DNA of 64,000 nucleotides from Chamaea fasciata. Taxonomy: Eukaryota; Chordata; Aves; Passeriformes; Sylviidae. Position numbers and translations under genes: made by a program. Shown piece after piece: positions 37,722 through 47,800 of this stretch. The DNA lies in NCBI GenBank assembly GCA_029207755.1, contig JARCOQ010000016.1:12979307-13043306 (forward strand), in the 5' to 3' direction. How positions within the stretch are numbered: the first letter of the stretch is position 1; every line of letters begins with the position of its first letter. The notes beneath the pieces are model-generated. The model saw nothing but the letters and a program-made list of their open reading frames with translations. It was not told the DNA's origin and did not search any database.

Positions 37722-39395
37722 ATGATGCTCAACATGCTTACATGTGTCTTATATTTATCTCTCTATATTTTTCCACAACTGGGGTACTATCTGCCAGTCT
37801 TAATGCTCCTGCGTAGACCAGGGTATGGTACGAAAATTGCTTTAGTAGTCTATTATGTCCATTGCTTGATAAACTCTGAGGCAATGAACATTATTCAGAA
37901 TATACACCCACTTTTGTTTTCTTGTTCTGGTCTAGGATGCTACATCTGGGGCCTCAACAATCTCACCCAGCCCCTGTGGGGAGGGGTGAAGAATGATTTT
38001 TTCCAGCTTTTCAGGCATGACACAGCAGTTTTTGAAAATATGGAATACCCTCTGGATGCCAAGGACAGCATGATGTTGTTGTTAGTCCTGCTTTGTCTTC
38101 TCTGCACGGCCCGCACCATGCTTAGAATCAAAACACTACATGGTGTGATACAGCGTGTTCTGAAGGAAGAGGAAGAGGGAAAAAGAAGCAGAGCAACGAT
38201 ATCAGTGTCTACACAGAATGTCACAGAGGTGAAAGGAACCAAAGGCAAGGCAACAGTGTCCTCATCTACACAGACCGTCACAGAGGAGAAAGAAGCCAAA
38301 AGTGAGGCAACAGTGTCCACATCTACGCAGACTGTCACAGAGGAGAAAGGGACTAAGGGTGCCATCAGCATCTCCACACAAACCATCACTGAACCGGAAC
38401 AGCCTAAACCAGTAGCAGTTGCCCCCGTTCAGAAGAAGAAATCAAGGACCAAATCAGTCCGCATAGTGACTGATGAGAGTGCAGCAGGACCTTCACAATC
38501 AGCAGAAGAGACAGAGCCAGAAATCATCACTCGCTCTCTATCTCTGGGTGAGCTGCGTGACCTGCGAAGGGAATTCACCCGCCAGACCAACGAGTCCATC
38601 CTGACCTGGCTGCTCCGCATCTGGGACGCTGCAGCCAATGACACCATTCTGGATGGAAGTGAGGCCAGGCAACTGGGATCGTTGTCCCGGGATGTGGTCA
38701 TTGACCAGGGGATTGGGAAAAGCCAAGAACCTCTCAGCCTCTGGCAGCGACTGCTAACAAGTGTGAAGGATAGGTACCTTTGTAAAGAAGACCTCCAAGT
38801 GCACCAAGGAAAATGGAACACAATAGAACAAGGTATCCGATGCCTGAGGGAATTGGCTGTGTTGGAAATCCTTTTTTCAGAAGATGAGAGATTTCCTAAA
38901 AACCCAGATGGTGTCCAGTGCACATCACGGATGTGGTTGAGATTTGCACGGCTTGGACCCGAGATGTACTCACGTTACCTGGCAACACTGCAATGGAGGG
39001 AAGGTGAGGACAGGGTAGGTGTCTTGGCTAATAAACTAAGAATTTACGAGGACACTGTCACTGCCCCAGTTCGTACCCATGTCTCGTCTGTGGAAACAAG
39101 ACTGGCTGAGCAAGTCCGGAACTTGATTGAAGAAGGCCATCAGAAACTGAAAAAAGAACTTAAGGAAGAAATTTACCATATCCAGCCAGAGCCAATGAGA
39201 GTCTCTGCCATTAGGAGCAGGCGCTCCCCAGCCAGGGAGAGAGGATACACACCCCGAGGTAACCTCTGGTCTTTTCTTCGGGAGCATGGAGAAGACATGA
39301 GGAAGTGGGATGGAAAACCCACCTCCTCCTTAGCAGCCCGGGTACGTGAACTGAAAAGAGAAACACCTACCACAAGGAGACCTTATTTTAAGTGA
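37722..39395 (+). CDS. Gag-like protein of the LTR element, 557 aa, intact
   Basis: The only long frame of the element, starting 59 bp after the primer site at the first of two adjacent ATG codons, with a purine at -3. Residues 5-30, about 38-50, about 61-78 and 117-130 are hydrophobic and could span or enter membranes. Residues 158-230 are four tandem repeats of 17-19 residues with the core STQ(T/N)(V/I)TE. A Lys/Arg-rich linker (238-247) and an acidic stretch follow. Residues about 273-445 are helical and Trp/Leu-rich (for example TWLLRIWD at 295-302) and are likely capsid-like. A charged coiled-coil-like segment covers about 452-485, and 495-557 is basic, suited to RNA binding. There is no CCHC zinc knuckle, no N-terminal Met-Gly myristoylation signal, and no protease or reverse-transcriptase motif. 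I infer a structural, Gag-type role from position, size and fold-like composition rather than from a proven homology. The frame is unbroken, in keeping with the identical LTRs. Confidence 0.8.
   Translation: MMLNMLTCVLYLSLYIFPQLGYYLPVLMLLRRPGYGTKIALVVYYVHCLINSEAMNIIQNIHPLLFSCSGLGCYIWGLNNLTQPLWGGVKNDFFQLFRHDTAVFENMEYPLDAKDSMMLLLVLLCLLCTARTMLRIKTLHGVIQRVLKEEEEGKRSRATISVSTQNVTEVKGTKGKATVSSSTQTVTEEKEAKSEATVSTSTQTVTEEKGTKGAISISTQTITEPEQPKPVAVAPVQKKKSRTKSVRIVTDESAAGPSQSAEETEPEIITRSLSLGELRDLRREFTRQTNESILTWLLRIWDAAANDTILDGSEARQLGSLSRDVVIDQGIGKSQEPLSLWQRLLTSVKDRYLCKEDLQVHQGKWNTIEQGIRCLRELAVLEILFSEDERFPKNPDGVQCTSRMWLRFARLGPEMYSRYLATLQWREGEDRVGVLANKLRIYEDTVTAPVRTHVSSVETRLAEQVRNLIEEGHQKLKKELKEEIYHIQPEPMRVSAIRSRRSPARERGYTPRGNLWSFLREHGEDMRKWDGKPTSSLAARVRELKRETPTTRRPYFK
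38193..38411 (+). repeat. In-frame tandem repeat encoding four STQT-type units
   Basis: Units start at residues 158, 177, 196 and 214 of the 557-aa protein. The central triplets are TQN (164-166), TQT (183-185), TQT (202-204) and TQT (219-221). Between units 2 and 4 the seven-codon core differs at four synonymous sites (TCT/TCC, CAG/CAA, ACA/ACT, GAG/GAA) and at one conservative Val/Ile site. The protein motif is therefore kept while the DNA has drifted. Confidence 0.9.
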
Positions 39396-39483
39396 GAACT
39401 GTGTGTAGGATTTCATTATATATATATGTGTGTGTGTGTGTAGTTTAAGGAAGGTATTGATTTGGGATGATGTAGATGGTAAT

Positions 39484-39501
39484 AGAATAAGGGGTGGATA
39501 A
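39484..39501 (+). promoter_or_regulatory. Weak polypurine tract before the 3' LTR
   Basis: AGAATAAGGGGTGGATAA, interrupted by three T, directly precedes the 3' LTR and sits where the plus-strand primer of a retroelement lies. It is less pure than most polypurine tracts. A TATATG/GTGTGT microsatellite lies upstream at about 39417-39440. Confidence 0.55.
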
Positions 39502-40035
39502 TGTCCTGGGTTGAAGTATATTCTATCACCATCTTCATGAACTGTTGAAACCAGGTGAGGCAGTGCTCCCTGCCTCCTCCACTCTGGCTTATCTTCTGTT
39601 AATGGGCCATCAGCACCTTTGCTACACAGCTCACAGATAACCCCCTCCTGGACTACCTCCTGTTAATGGGCCCATCAGGCCTTATCACATGACTCACCAT
39701 CCCATTGTGGGATGCTCCGCCCAGAGGGAGAAACCAAGCATTCCAGCCTGGATATAAGCTGAGACTCTGAACACCAGAGGGGCGCTTACCCACTGGATTC
39801 TCAGAGGACCCGAGCTACCAGACCTTTCTACAGGATCACTGCTTCAGGAAGACCACCTCATCTGGACTGCTTCCATCACTACGCTCAGGTTGTATTCTGA
39901 CTCTGTCAGTGGTCTTTTGTATTATTGCATCTATTTTATTTTACTTTCTTTCCTTTTTTTTTTTCTTTTTTTTTTCCTATTAAATTGTATCTCTGACTTG
40001 GAGCCTCTCATTTGTTTTGCCTTCAAACTACTACA
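39502..40035 (+). repeat. 3' LTR (534 bp)
   Basis: A copy of 37106-37640, identical except for T10 instead of T11 in the second T-run. Read from this copy, the promoter could also drive transcription into the right flank. Confidence 0.95.
39979..39984 (+). terminator. Polyadenylation signal ATTAAA in the 3' LTR
   Basis: ATTAAA follows the T-rich tract. It is the only canonical-type signal in the right position for ending the element's transcript, with cleavage expected 15-25 bp downstream. The matching signal in the 5' LTR is at 37584-37589. Confidence 0.65.
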
Positions 40036-40040
40036 CACAG
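40036..40040. repeat. Target-site duplication, right copy
   Basis: CACAG, the partner of 37101-37105. Confidence 0.85.
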
Positions 40041-40682
40041 CTCTACTTCAAGAACGTACAATTAGCAGTTTAAAGAAGAAGATGAATTATTTGCCATTGG
40101 GTCATCTTTTAAAAACAGTGTTTAATCAAGACACTACAGATGGAGAGGGAGATAAGAATTGGCTATAAATTAGGTATTCTCCATAACAATAGCGGGAAAA
40201 GGGAATGTTTAATAAAATGTAGTTGCAGTTGTCTCAGAGAAACTTTGTGAATAGCTGAGCAGATCCCTTCAGCTGCTCCGAGTGCAGTCACACATTAATA
40301 GTCAGTGCATCTATCAAAACTACTACCTGCACTACAAATGTGTAACCCGTCAGACAAGGGAATCTCAGGGGATGCACATCCTGCTGGGATGATGAGATGA
40401 GTTATTCACTGTCTCTGTAACTTGAAAGCAGCAGAAAAAAAGAGAACTTGGAAATTCCATCGTACTGAGAGTGTCAGCACGACACCTGAGAGATGGGGTT
40501 CCCAAATTAGCCTCTTAAAACAGAAACTGAGGAGATTTAATTTCCCTGGACAGGTCACCCACACTATTTTCCCCGTCTGCCTCATTCATCTTCCAGCTCC
40601 AGAAAGATGAGTAGACTGAAATCGTTTTCAGTTTCCACACAATTGCACTTTCTTTCATATTTAGATTTGCTTTCACTTAAAA
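40041..40682. other. Non-coding, no gene seen
   Basis: Unique sequence continuing the interrupted flank of the LTR element; nothing was recognised. Confidence 0.5.
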
Positions 40683-40820
40683 TTCAGAGAATCACAGGAT
40701 GGTGTCACTTGGAGAGGACCTCTGGCACACACCCAGTTCAATCTGCCTTGTGCTCCCCCACTCAGAGCAGGCTGCTCAGGAATAGTCTGGTCCAGTCGGG
40801 AGCATTTGAGTACCTGCAGT
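40683..40820 (-). mobile_element. CR1 LINE, 3' fragment on the minus strand
   Basis: Reads AGAATCACAGGATGG, then GGAGAGGACCTCTGG, then CAGAGCAGGCTGCTCAGGA. This is the order of the reverse complement of a CR1 3' end. The element's 3' end is at the left and it is 5'-truncated near 40820. Confidence 0.75.
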
Positions 40821-41290
40821 AAGTGCCATTCCTTCTCTCCACCCCCACACATACAATCTGTTCCAGTTTCAGGATAAAAATGTCACACACATACAGATAT
40901 GAATACACACACACACATATTGAGATATATTTATATATACATAGAATTTCACACATTCTGCCTCCTGTCCTTGAACACCCAATGTGCCTGGCACTAAAAT
41001 CACAGCAGCACTAGCAAGTTCCCCCAGTACAAATGCAAGATTTCCACAAGTTTGGACCACTCCTCACAGAACCACAGGTTGCCACACCTTTAATAATCAT
41101 TGGTGCTCCTCTGGATGCAGAGGCACAAGAATCAGGTCTGCACCATCCAAATCAGTCTCCAGGTGGATATGTGAGTGAGGATCTGTGTGCACTGTGGGAG
41201 CTGAACCCAGCCATTTCCCACTGCTGAAACCCCGAGCCCCAGCCTGGCACGTGCTGCTGCTGTGTTTCCAAGAAGCCTCAGCTCCTGCCT
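40821..41290. other. Non-coding, with a CA/TA microsatellite
   Basis: A short (CA)n and (TA)n-rich stretch spans about 40886-40945. The remainder is unique sequence without a recognised gene. Confidence 0.6.
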
Positions 41291-41815
41291 AGTGTCCATG
41301 GACAGAGCAGACCATCCCCTCCTCCCGCTCCTCAGCTCCTGCCCAGTGTCCATGGACAGAGCAGACCATCCCCTCCTCCCGCTCCTCAGTGCCTGCCCAG
41401 TGTCCATGGACAGAGCAGACCATCCCCTTCTCCCGCTCCTCAGTGCCTGCCCAGTGTCCATGGACAGAGAAGACCATCCCCTTCTCCCGCTCCTCAGTGC
41501 CTGCCTAGTGTCCATGGACAGAGCAGACCATCCCCTCCTCCCGCTCCTCAGTGCCTGCCTAGTGTCCATGGACAGAGCAGACCATCCCCTCCTCCCGCTC
41601 CTCAGTGCCTGCCCAGTGTCCATGGACAGAGCAGACCATCCCCTCCTCCCGCTCCTCAGCTCCTGCCCAGTGTCCATGGACAGAGCAGACCATCCCCTTC
41701 TCCCGCTCCTCAGTGTCTGCCCAGTGTCCATGGACAGAGCAGACCATCCCCTTCTCCCGCTCCTCAGTGCCTGCCCAGTGTCCATGGACAGAGCAGACCA
41801 TCTCCAGCTCCTCAC
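41291..41815. repeat. 54-bp minisatellite, ten units
   Basis: Units beginning AGTGTCCATGGACAGAG start at 41291 and recur every 54 bp up to 41777; the tenth is truncated. Units differ mainly at a few sites (CTC/TTC, GCCC/GCCT, GAGCAG/GAGAAG). Because 54 is divisible by three, several frames stay open through the array on both strands, giving frames of 201 codons (+) and 281 codons (-) with 18-residue periods. I treat these as by-products of the repeat. Confidence 0.95.
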
Positions 41816-44800
41816 CCCACACAGCCCAGCAAGGGCACCTCCACACTGCACCAGGCTTGAAAACTGAAAATGCAACAAAACCAAAGAACTCCCGAGAGAG
41901 GCAGGGCTGAATCCTGTTATCTGCACCAAAGACACAATGATGAACCAAAAGATAAACTGATACCCAGGAAACACCACTTTGTTTTTTACAGTTTGGTTCT
42001 GGGGGTTTCAGCAACTGGAAATATAAATTGCTTGTGTATACGCGTATCATTAAAAACAAAAACAACCCAAAAAAAACCAAAACCAAACCAGAAAATCAAC
42101 CAAGCAGTCAAATTCTCCTCCTTGTGTGCAGATTTATATTGATTCTGTGGGGATTCTGTCATACTTCAGAGCACTCAACAGAGAATATAATTAGCCAGAA
42201 GTTGTGCAGGAGACCAGATGATCCGACCCAAGTATTTGGCAAAGGATGTGCATAGGAAGGGGAGGTCTGTGTGTGGGCACTCAAGGTTTTGGAAATAAAA
42301 ATAACAGAAGCATCAGTAACTTAATGACAAGTAAAAATACTGATAATTAAATGATTTTAATAGTATGTCAAGATGAGGAATAACAGTCTTGGGAAGTGAG
42401 ACCAGGAAATTATTATCCTTCAGGTTTCTTCCACACTTTGTTGTTCGAGTGTGAAAAAGACAATATGCAAACTCCTCAGCCATATATTTAGCTTTAACAC
42501 TTTATTAGTGCCAACAACTCCAGAGCTACCATCTTCAGGAATATCTTGCCATTCCCACCCTTCTGGATTGAGTAGATGCTGAGAAAGTTTAAAAAAGAAA
42601 ACGTTCCAAACTAGATGTGTATGTGGATTTTTGAGACCCTTAAACAGGCAAGCAGGATGAGAAGTTTGCCTCTCACAGAAATACCCTAAATTTACATTTA
42701 TTTTAGGCAAACAAACTCTTTGGATTAAAGCTTCATTATCGTCTCCTACACTACACCGCAGTGTAAAATAAACTGGTGACCAGTTCCCATAGCCACAAAC
42801 TTGGTTGTTAACACGCTGCATGATTTTTAGTTAGATTTATAAAACATTTTCCTCATACAATGTTTTAAAAAAACCCAACCCTGCAGGCAGTGGTCCAGCT
42901 CTAACAAATACATAGTTCTGGTAGCTGTGTTTATGAAGACCAGACAGGAACACTCGTGTCTTTGTAGACCATGATTTCTGTGGTTAGGGGATTGCAGAAA
43001 ATCAAATATTTACAAGCTCAAGAGACAACTTAATGAACAAAAAACAGAATTAACGGTGGAAGTGACACCATGGACAACCTAAAGGATCAGGGCCTCTTTT
43101 CTTATAAAATTTTCTATTGTCTTTCCATCTGTACAAAAATAGCCTAGTTCTTCGTTTCATTTTCTTTTCTAAAATATATTTTAGCAAGTATTAACTGCAT
43201 ATCCTTACCAGCAAGGACTTCAACTGCTCCAATTTAAAGCACTGTTTAAACAAACAATCATAGCTGTTTCTGGAGTATTTTTAAAATATTCTCAAAATTC
43301 ACACGCTTTATCAATAAGTCTAAAACTATTATGGTGAGGAGGTGATAAAAAGATTTTTATCCATTTCCTTTCCTTTTTGAGATCTTTCTTGTAACAGTAG
43401 GAGAATCCTTGGGACAGAGCAAATCACCATTGTTAATTTACTAATCCAAGTCCAGGCAGAGCAAGTACAGTGTCCAGATCTGTAATGGATTTTCTGGGCT
43501 ATCCTGGACACCTCCTTTCAGTAGCATTTAAAAAAAAATATAAATTGCATTGTTTCTGATACCCAACAGAAAATATTTTGAACTCCCTGGGTTCCTAAAA
43601 CTGTGGCAGTGCCCTTCAAAACAGATAGATTATTTTCTGTATGCCTTTTTTTAGATTTCTCTGCCAATCCATGACGTTATGGAGGAGGGTTTGTCCCTGT
43701 TCTGCAGACAGAAGTGGGTGTAGATATTCACACTCATGGATCCAGCACAGCCATCAAAGGCTCTGCTTCAAAGTGGGACACTGGATTAGACAATTGACAT
43801 CAACTTCTTCCACCCTGTAAATCTACAAGTAGCTGCCACTTCTACCCCTTCCTTAGAGGTATCCAAGCCAGACCCCAGCTCCTTCAGGAGCTCAGACATC
43901 TCCACATGATTTACTGAGTTTTTCCAATTAAATTGACTGCACTATAGGTGTCTGACAAGAAATCTGCTTTAAATATAAATGTACATAACTGAGCTCAAAT
44001 ACAGAAATCACTCACACAAATATACTGGAAAGCTAGAAATACAACAATTAATTTTCTGTGTCCAGTAATTGGATTCTCTTTGCATAGATTATTTATTGCA
44101 CATATGACAACAGAACGTGCACATTAATACTCTGCATATTTCCACTTGTGCCTACCACTCTCACAAAAGCTATTTTGCCATTCTTCACGTTCATGAAGAT
44201 TTTTTACCCTTTCTTTTAATTGTCAAAACTCTCAGTAAGTGCAGTGAATTCCTCATCATTATTTTTAACAAGTTTTCCATGTCCCATTGAATCAAACAGC
44301 TTAAAAGCTTTGGCTTCAATTGCACTTTTTGAATGTCCTGTCCTTATAAATATAGACACTTTTTTCTTAATAGGATTTCCAATTTGATGTGCCCTGAGCT
44401 GCAATGCCAGAAGGATTACTTAAATTATTGAAATTTAATTCCAAATCGTTGTGGGTTTGATCACACAACTGAGGAGGCTTTGCTGTGTATTGTGCAGGGA
44501 CAAGCCACATGAGCCTTCCTCACATCACAAAGTTTGGAAAAACAGCCTTTGTAGGGAAAGCCAATTACACTTTAGTTTCTTGGGCCCTGGGTCTTAATAC
44601 CATGATTTTAATACCACAATTTCACGTATCTCTACTCCAGTAGATATTCTGTGGGCCAAGACCAAGCCATTCCTGGGCCTCTAAATGAATGACAAAATAG
44701 TCTACAAATTTATCCCATTGCTGGCATCTATCCTACCAGGGAATCAGATCCTCTGGCAAGAATCCTTATGGGTTTGGACAAGGATTTTCTCCTTTTGCAG

Positions 44801-44830
44801 TCAGCACAGGCAAAAAATACAACAAAAACA
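41816..44830. other. Non-coding, no gene seen
   Basis: Contains an A/C-rich low-complexity patch near 42050-42105. No exon, RNA gene or transposon was recognised. Confidence 0.5.
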
Positions 44831-44859
44831 CCCCCCCCCCCCAAAAAAAAAAAAAAAAA
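44831..44859. repeat. Homopolymer pair C12-A17
   Basis: Twelve C followed by seventeen A, followed by AAC/AAAC low-complexity sequence to about 44875. Confidence 0.95.
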
Positions 44860-44875
44860 CAACAAACAAACCCAA

Positions 44876-47800
44876 CAAAGCCTTGAACAGGAGGAGCTGC
44901 AATCCTTGAAGTCTGAGAGGGAGAACCACAAGAAGAATGTGATGCATGAGGAATATATGGCAAAGCATCCAGGAGATGACAGGAGAGATGCTCAGAAGAG
45001 CAAACAGTCAACACCAACAGAAAGTTCAAGGCAGCTGAGCCTTTTAAAAAGGTAAGATGTTTGTCCTGCATATTCAATGTCATTAAAAAATATTGCCCTA
45101 CAGTCAGTGAATAATAAAATTTAAACTCTGCTCCCCTGCACCCCCACCCCACAGAGTTTCATTCAACACTACCTGCATCAAACCTGTAATGTTAGAGCTG
45201 AAAACTCTTTCTTCAAAAATAACTCAAGGTTCCTACCTCAAATGTGAATTTTAATATCTTAATAGACATGAATTTATTTATTGAGAGAAACTTTTCACAT
45301 TTCCTTTTTTCAAACATCTCTAGCATTATCCTGTAGAAATTCTGACCTTTCTGGAATGAAGTTCAGCCCTCTGCACAGACAGTATTTATCTTGTGAACTA
45401 GTTAAAACTGAAATCTTTTTTGGGATCCCTAAATTCCTACAGGATAACTCCACAGAGCACCTACATGAGAGTAAGAGGTCTGTGGGAACACTGATGAGCT
45501 GAAAATGTACTCTTTTTCCACCTTTCGTCAGAATTCAAATCTGAGAGTTCAACAAGCTGAGATTTGCTTGCCTTCACTGCCTTTTTCTGCTCTGTTTATC
45601 CCTTCAGCATTTGTCACCTTTGGCACTGCACTGAGCACCGTGCCCAGTTCCCTGTACTGCAAGCAGAATGAGTCAAAATCTTCCAGAACCATCACCAACA
45701 GTGTCCCCCACACTTAGTGTGTCTTATGCTTGCCCCAAAATTACAGCAGTTGGGAAACCAGATATGTAAGATTTGAGCTTTTATCAATTTATCTGACGCT
45801 CTTTGGCAGGTGATTTCCAAATTTCTACTCTCAACCTACTTTTTCTGTACAATATTCCCTATTGCACTCTGCATGGGTTCACTGTGGACCACATCTATCC
45901 AAAATGTCTTTCTCTGTGCCTTGAAGTTTTCTTTGACTCTTAAGTCTCTCTGATCTCTTGTAGTTAAACATGAGGTGAGAACCTGGGAGATTCTTCTGAA
46001 AGAAGTGAGAACAACATTTTCCCCTTTAACTACCTGCAATTTGCATGATTTCTGGACTTTATTTCTGAAGTTAAAACCAAACAAGAAGCTTTAAAACAGA
46101 ACCTTTTAAAACTAAACCTAAAACGCTGGAAAAGAATTTTTTATTAAAAAAAAAAAATGTTTTCAGTGAAGACTGTAACTAGACAGGTCAGATGTGTGAA
46201 AAAGCCTTACTCTGCATTTTCATAACATGTTTCTATCCCAGCATATCTTCATCTAAACAGACTCTCTCTTTGATCTTTATGTATCAGCAGGGCAAAAGAT
46301 AGAGGGATTTGATAAATCCCTGGCCAATAATGGGGAAAATCACACTTAAAGAACTGGCCATCCAGCAATCTTCTTCCCCAAAGTGAACATTACAACTTAA
46401 CAGACTGAAATATTTTTGCAGACAGGCAGGAGGAGGAAACTTCATCCCTCCAGGGGCACTGAATGTGGTCAGGACTATCTGAAGTCCTTAGTGGTGATAT
46501 CAGCAAACTCAGACTATTTGCTTATCTATTAATCCAAGAGCATCTGAGCCCTGCATGCTGCACTGGATGTAGGGTGAGGGTGGCATTGGGGGCTGCAGGG
46601 GTGGCCTCTGCCACACAAGGCTTGGGACAGGGACAACTGAGGCACTGATTCCTGGGGAGTGGCAGGGAATTGGCAGCTGGTGGGAAGTTGAGATGAAATT
46701 TCCTTTGGTTTGGCTTTGCTTCTGCACATCACCTCTGCTTTATTTCATTAAACTGCCTTTACTTCAATCCAAGCGTTTTCCATGTCATTTTCTGCCCCTG
46801 TCCTGCCTGGGAGGTGGAGTGAGAGAGCAGCCCCCAGCAGCCAAGCTGAGGTCACCCCACCACCAAGTATACCCCAGGCACCCATGGGGAGTGAATGGTT
46901 AATCACTTTTAAAGCTATTAAAGCTCCTGGGCACTTCTAAAGGATGGCTAACCATACTTGACAGTTCCAGTCACTCTGAATGTGCCCAGCAATCAAATGG
47001 CAAATGGGTACCGGGGCAAATCTCACTAAATGCATCACACTGTGAGAGAAATCTTCCCTGTCCCAACACAAAATCTTTCTGCACTGGTAGCAGTTCTTTC
47101 AGACAAAACAAATTTATGAGCCTCCTTTACAAAACTAAAGTTTCATTTCACTCTTTTTACAGTTGTAATCACAACTGTACAGTTATGGTATTTCTTCAAA
47201 CCCATCATGGGCTTTCCTTTGTGACAATTCAATATACTAAGCACAAGCCCATCAAGAAATTATCTCAATGAATATGTCAAAATAATATAATGTGTTTTCC
47301 CCCATATTCTGCTGATGGGTTTAAATCCAGTCTTTAGGAAATGGTAATGTTTTTGGGAGATGAATCTACTTATGACAGACACACAATTGAAAAAATGATT
47401 TCTTTTCAGACCAGCAATTTAGAAGGGCCAGGTGGAAGATGATATAAACCTAATGAAAGTTTGAAAACAGAGCAGGACTGAAGGCAGTGCATCAACTCCT
47501 GAATCTCCAATCAAGAAGGTAACATCTTTAATAGCTTTTTAGAGCTCTGCCTCTCAGAGCTATAATCTTAAGTTATCCAGCTCATGCAGCTCCAATCTTC
47601 TCCAGTCTCACTTTTCTCCCCAGTGAGAGATTATGAAATCCATTTATCTTCACCCAGTAGAATACTGCAGCTATAGACACAAAATATGCTGCTATCAGGG
47701 AAACAAAATGCAGTGGAAAGCCTTCTGATATATTTATTAACTGTTTAGTGTTTCTTTATTAGAGAAATAATATAAACTCAGCTTCTACAAAATCCCCAAG

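Larger units (their letters stand above)
37106..40035 (+). mobile_element. Complete young non-autonomous LTR retrotransposon
   Basis: A 2,930-bp element with two near-identical LTRs, a primer binding site, one intact 557-codon frame, a purine-rich stretch before the 3' LTR and a 5-bp target-site duplication. The stop codon lies only 106 bp before the 3' LTR, so protease, reverse transcriptase, integrase and envelope are all absent. Movement must depend on enzymes supplied by a related full-length endogenous retrovirus. The LTRs differ only by T11 versus T10 in one homopolymer, so the insertion is very recent on an evolutionary scale and may be polymorphic. The 5-bp duplication with a tRNA-Lys(1,2)-type primer site does not settle the class; related Gag-like frames are widespread in bird genomes as I recall, which is inference here. 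Confidence 0.93.

Noticed and set aside
37722..39395. Host single-exon gene
   Set aside because: The frame lies wholly between two matching LTRs, after a primer binding site and before the 3' LTR, so it belongs to the retroelement.
41132..41977. 281-codon minus-strand and 201-codon plus-strand frames with 18-residue repeats
   Set aside because: They arise from a 54-bp minisatellite whose length is a multiple of three. There is no recognisable protein sequence outside the array and no supporting gene structure.
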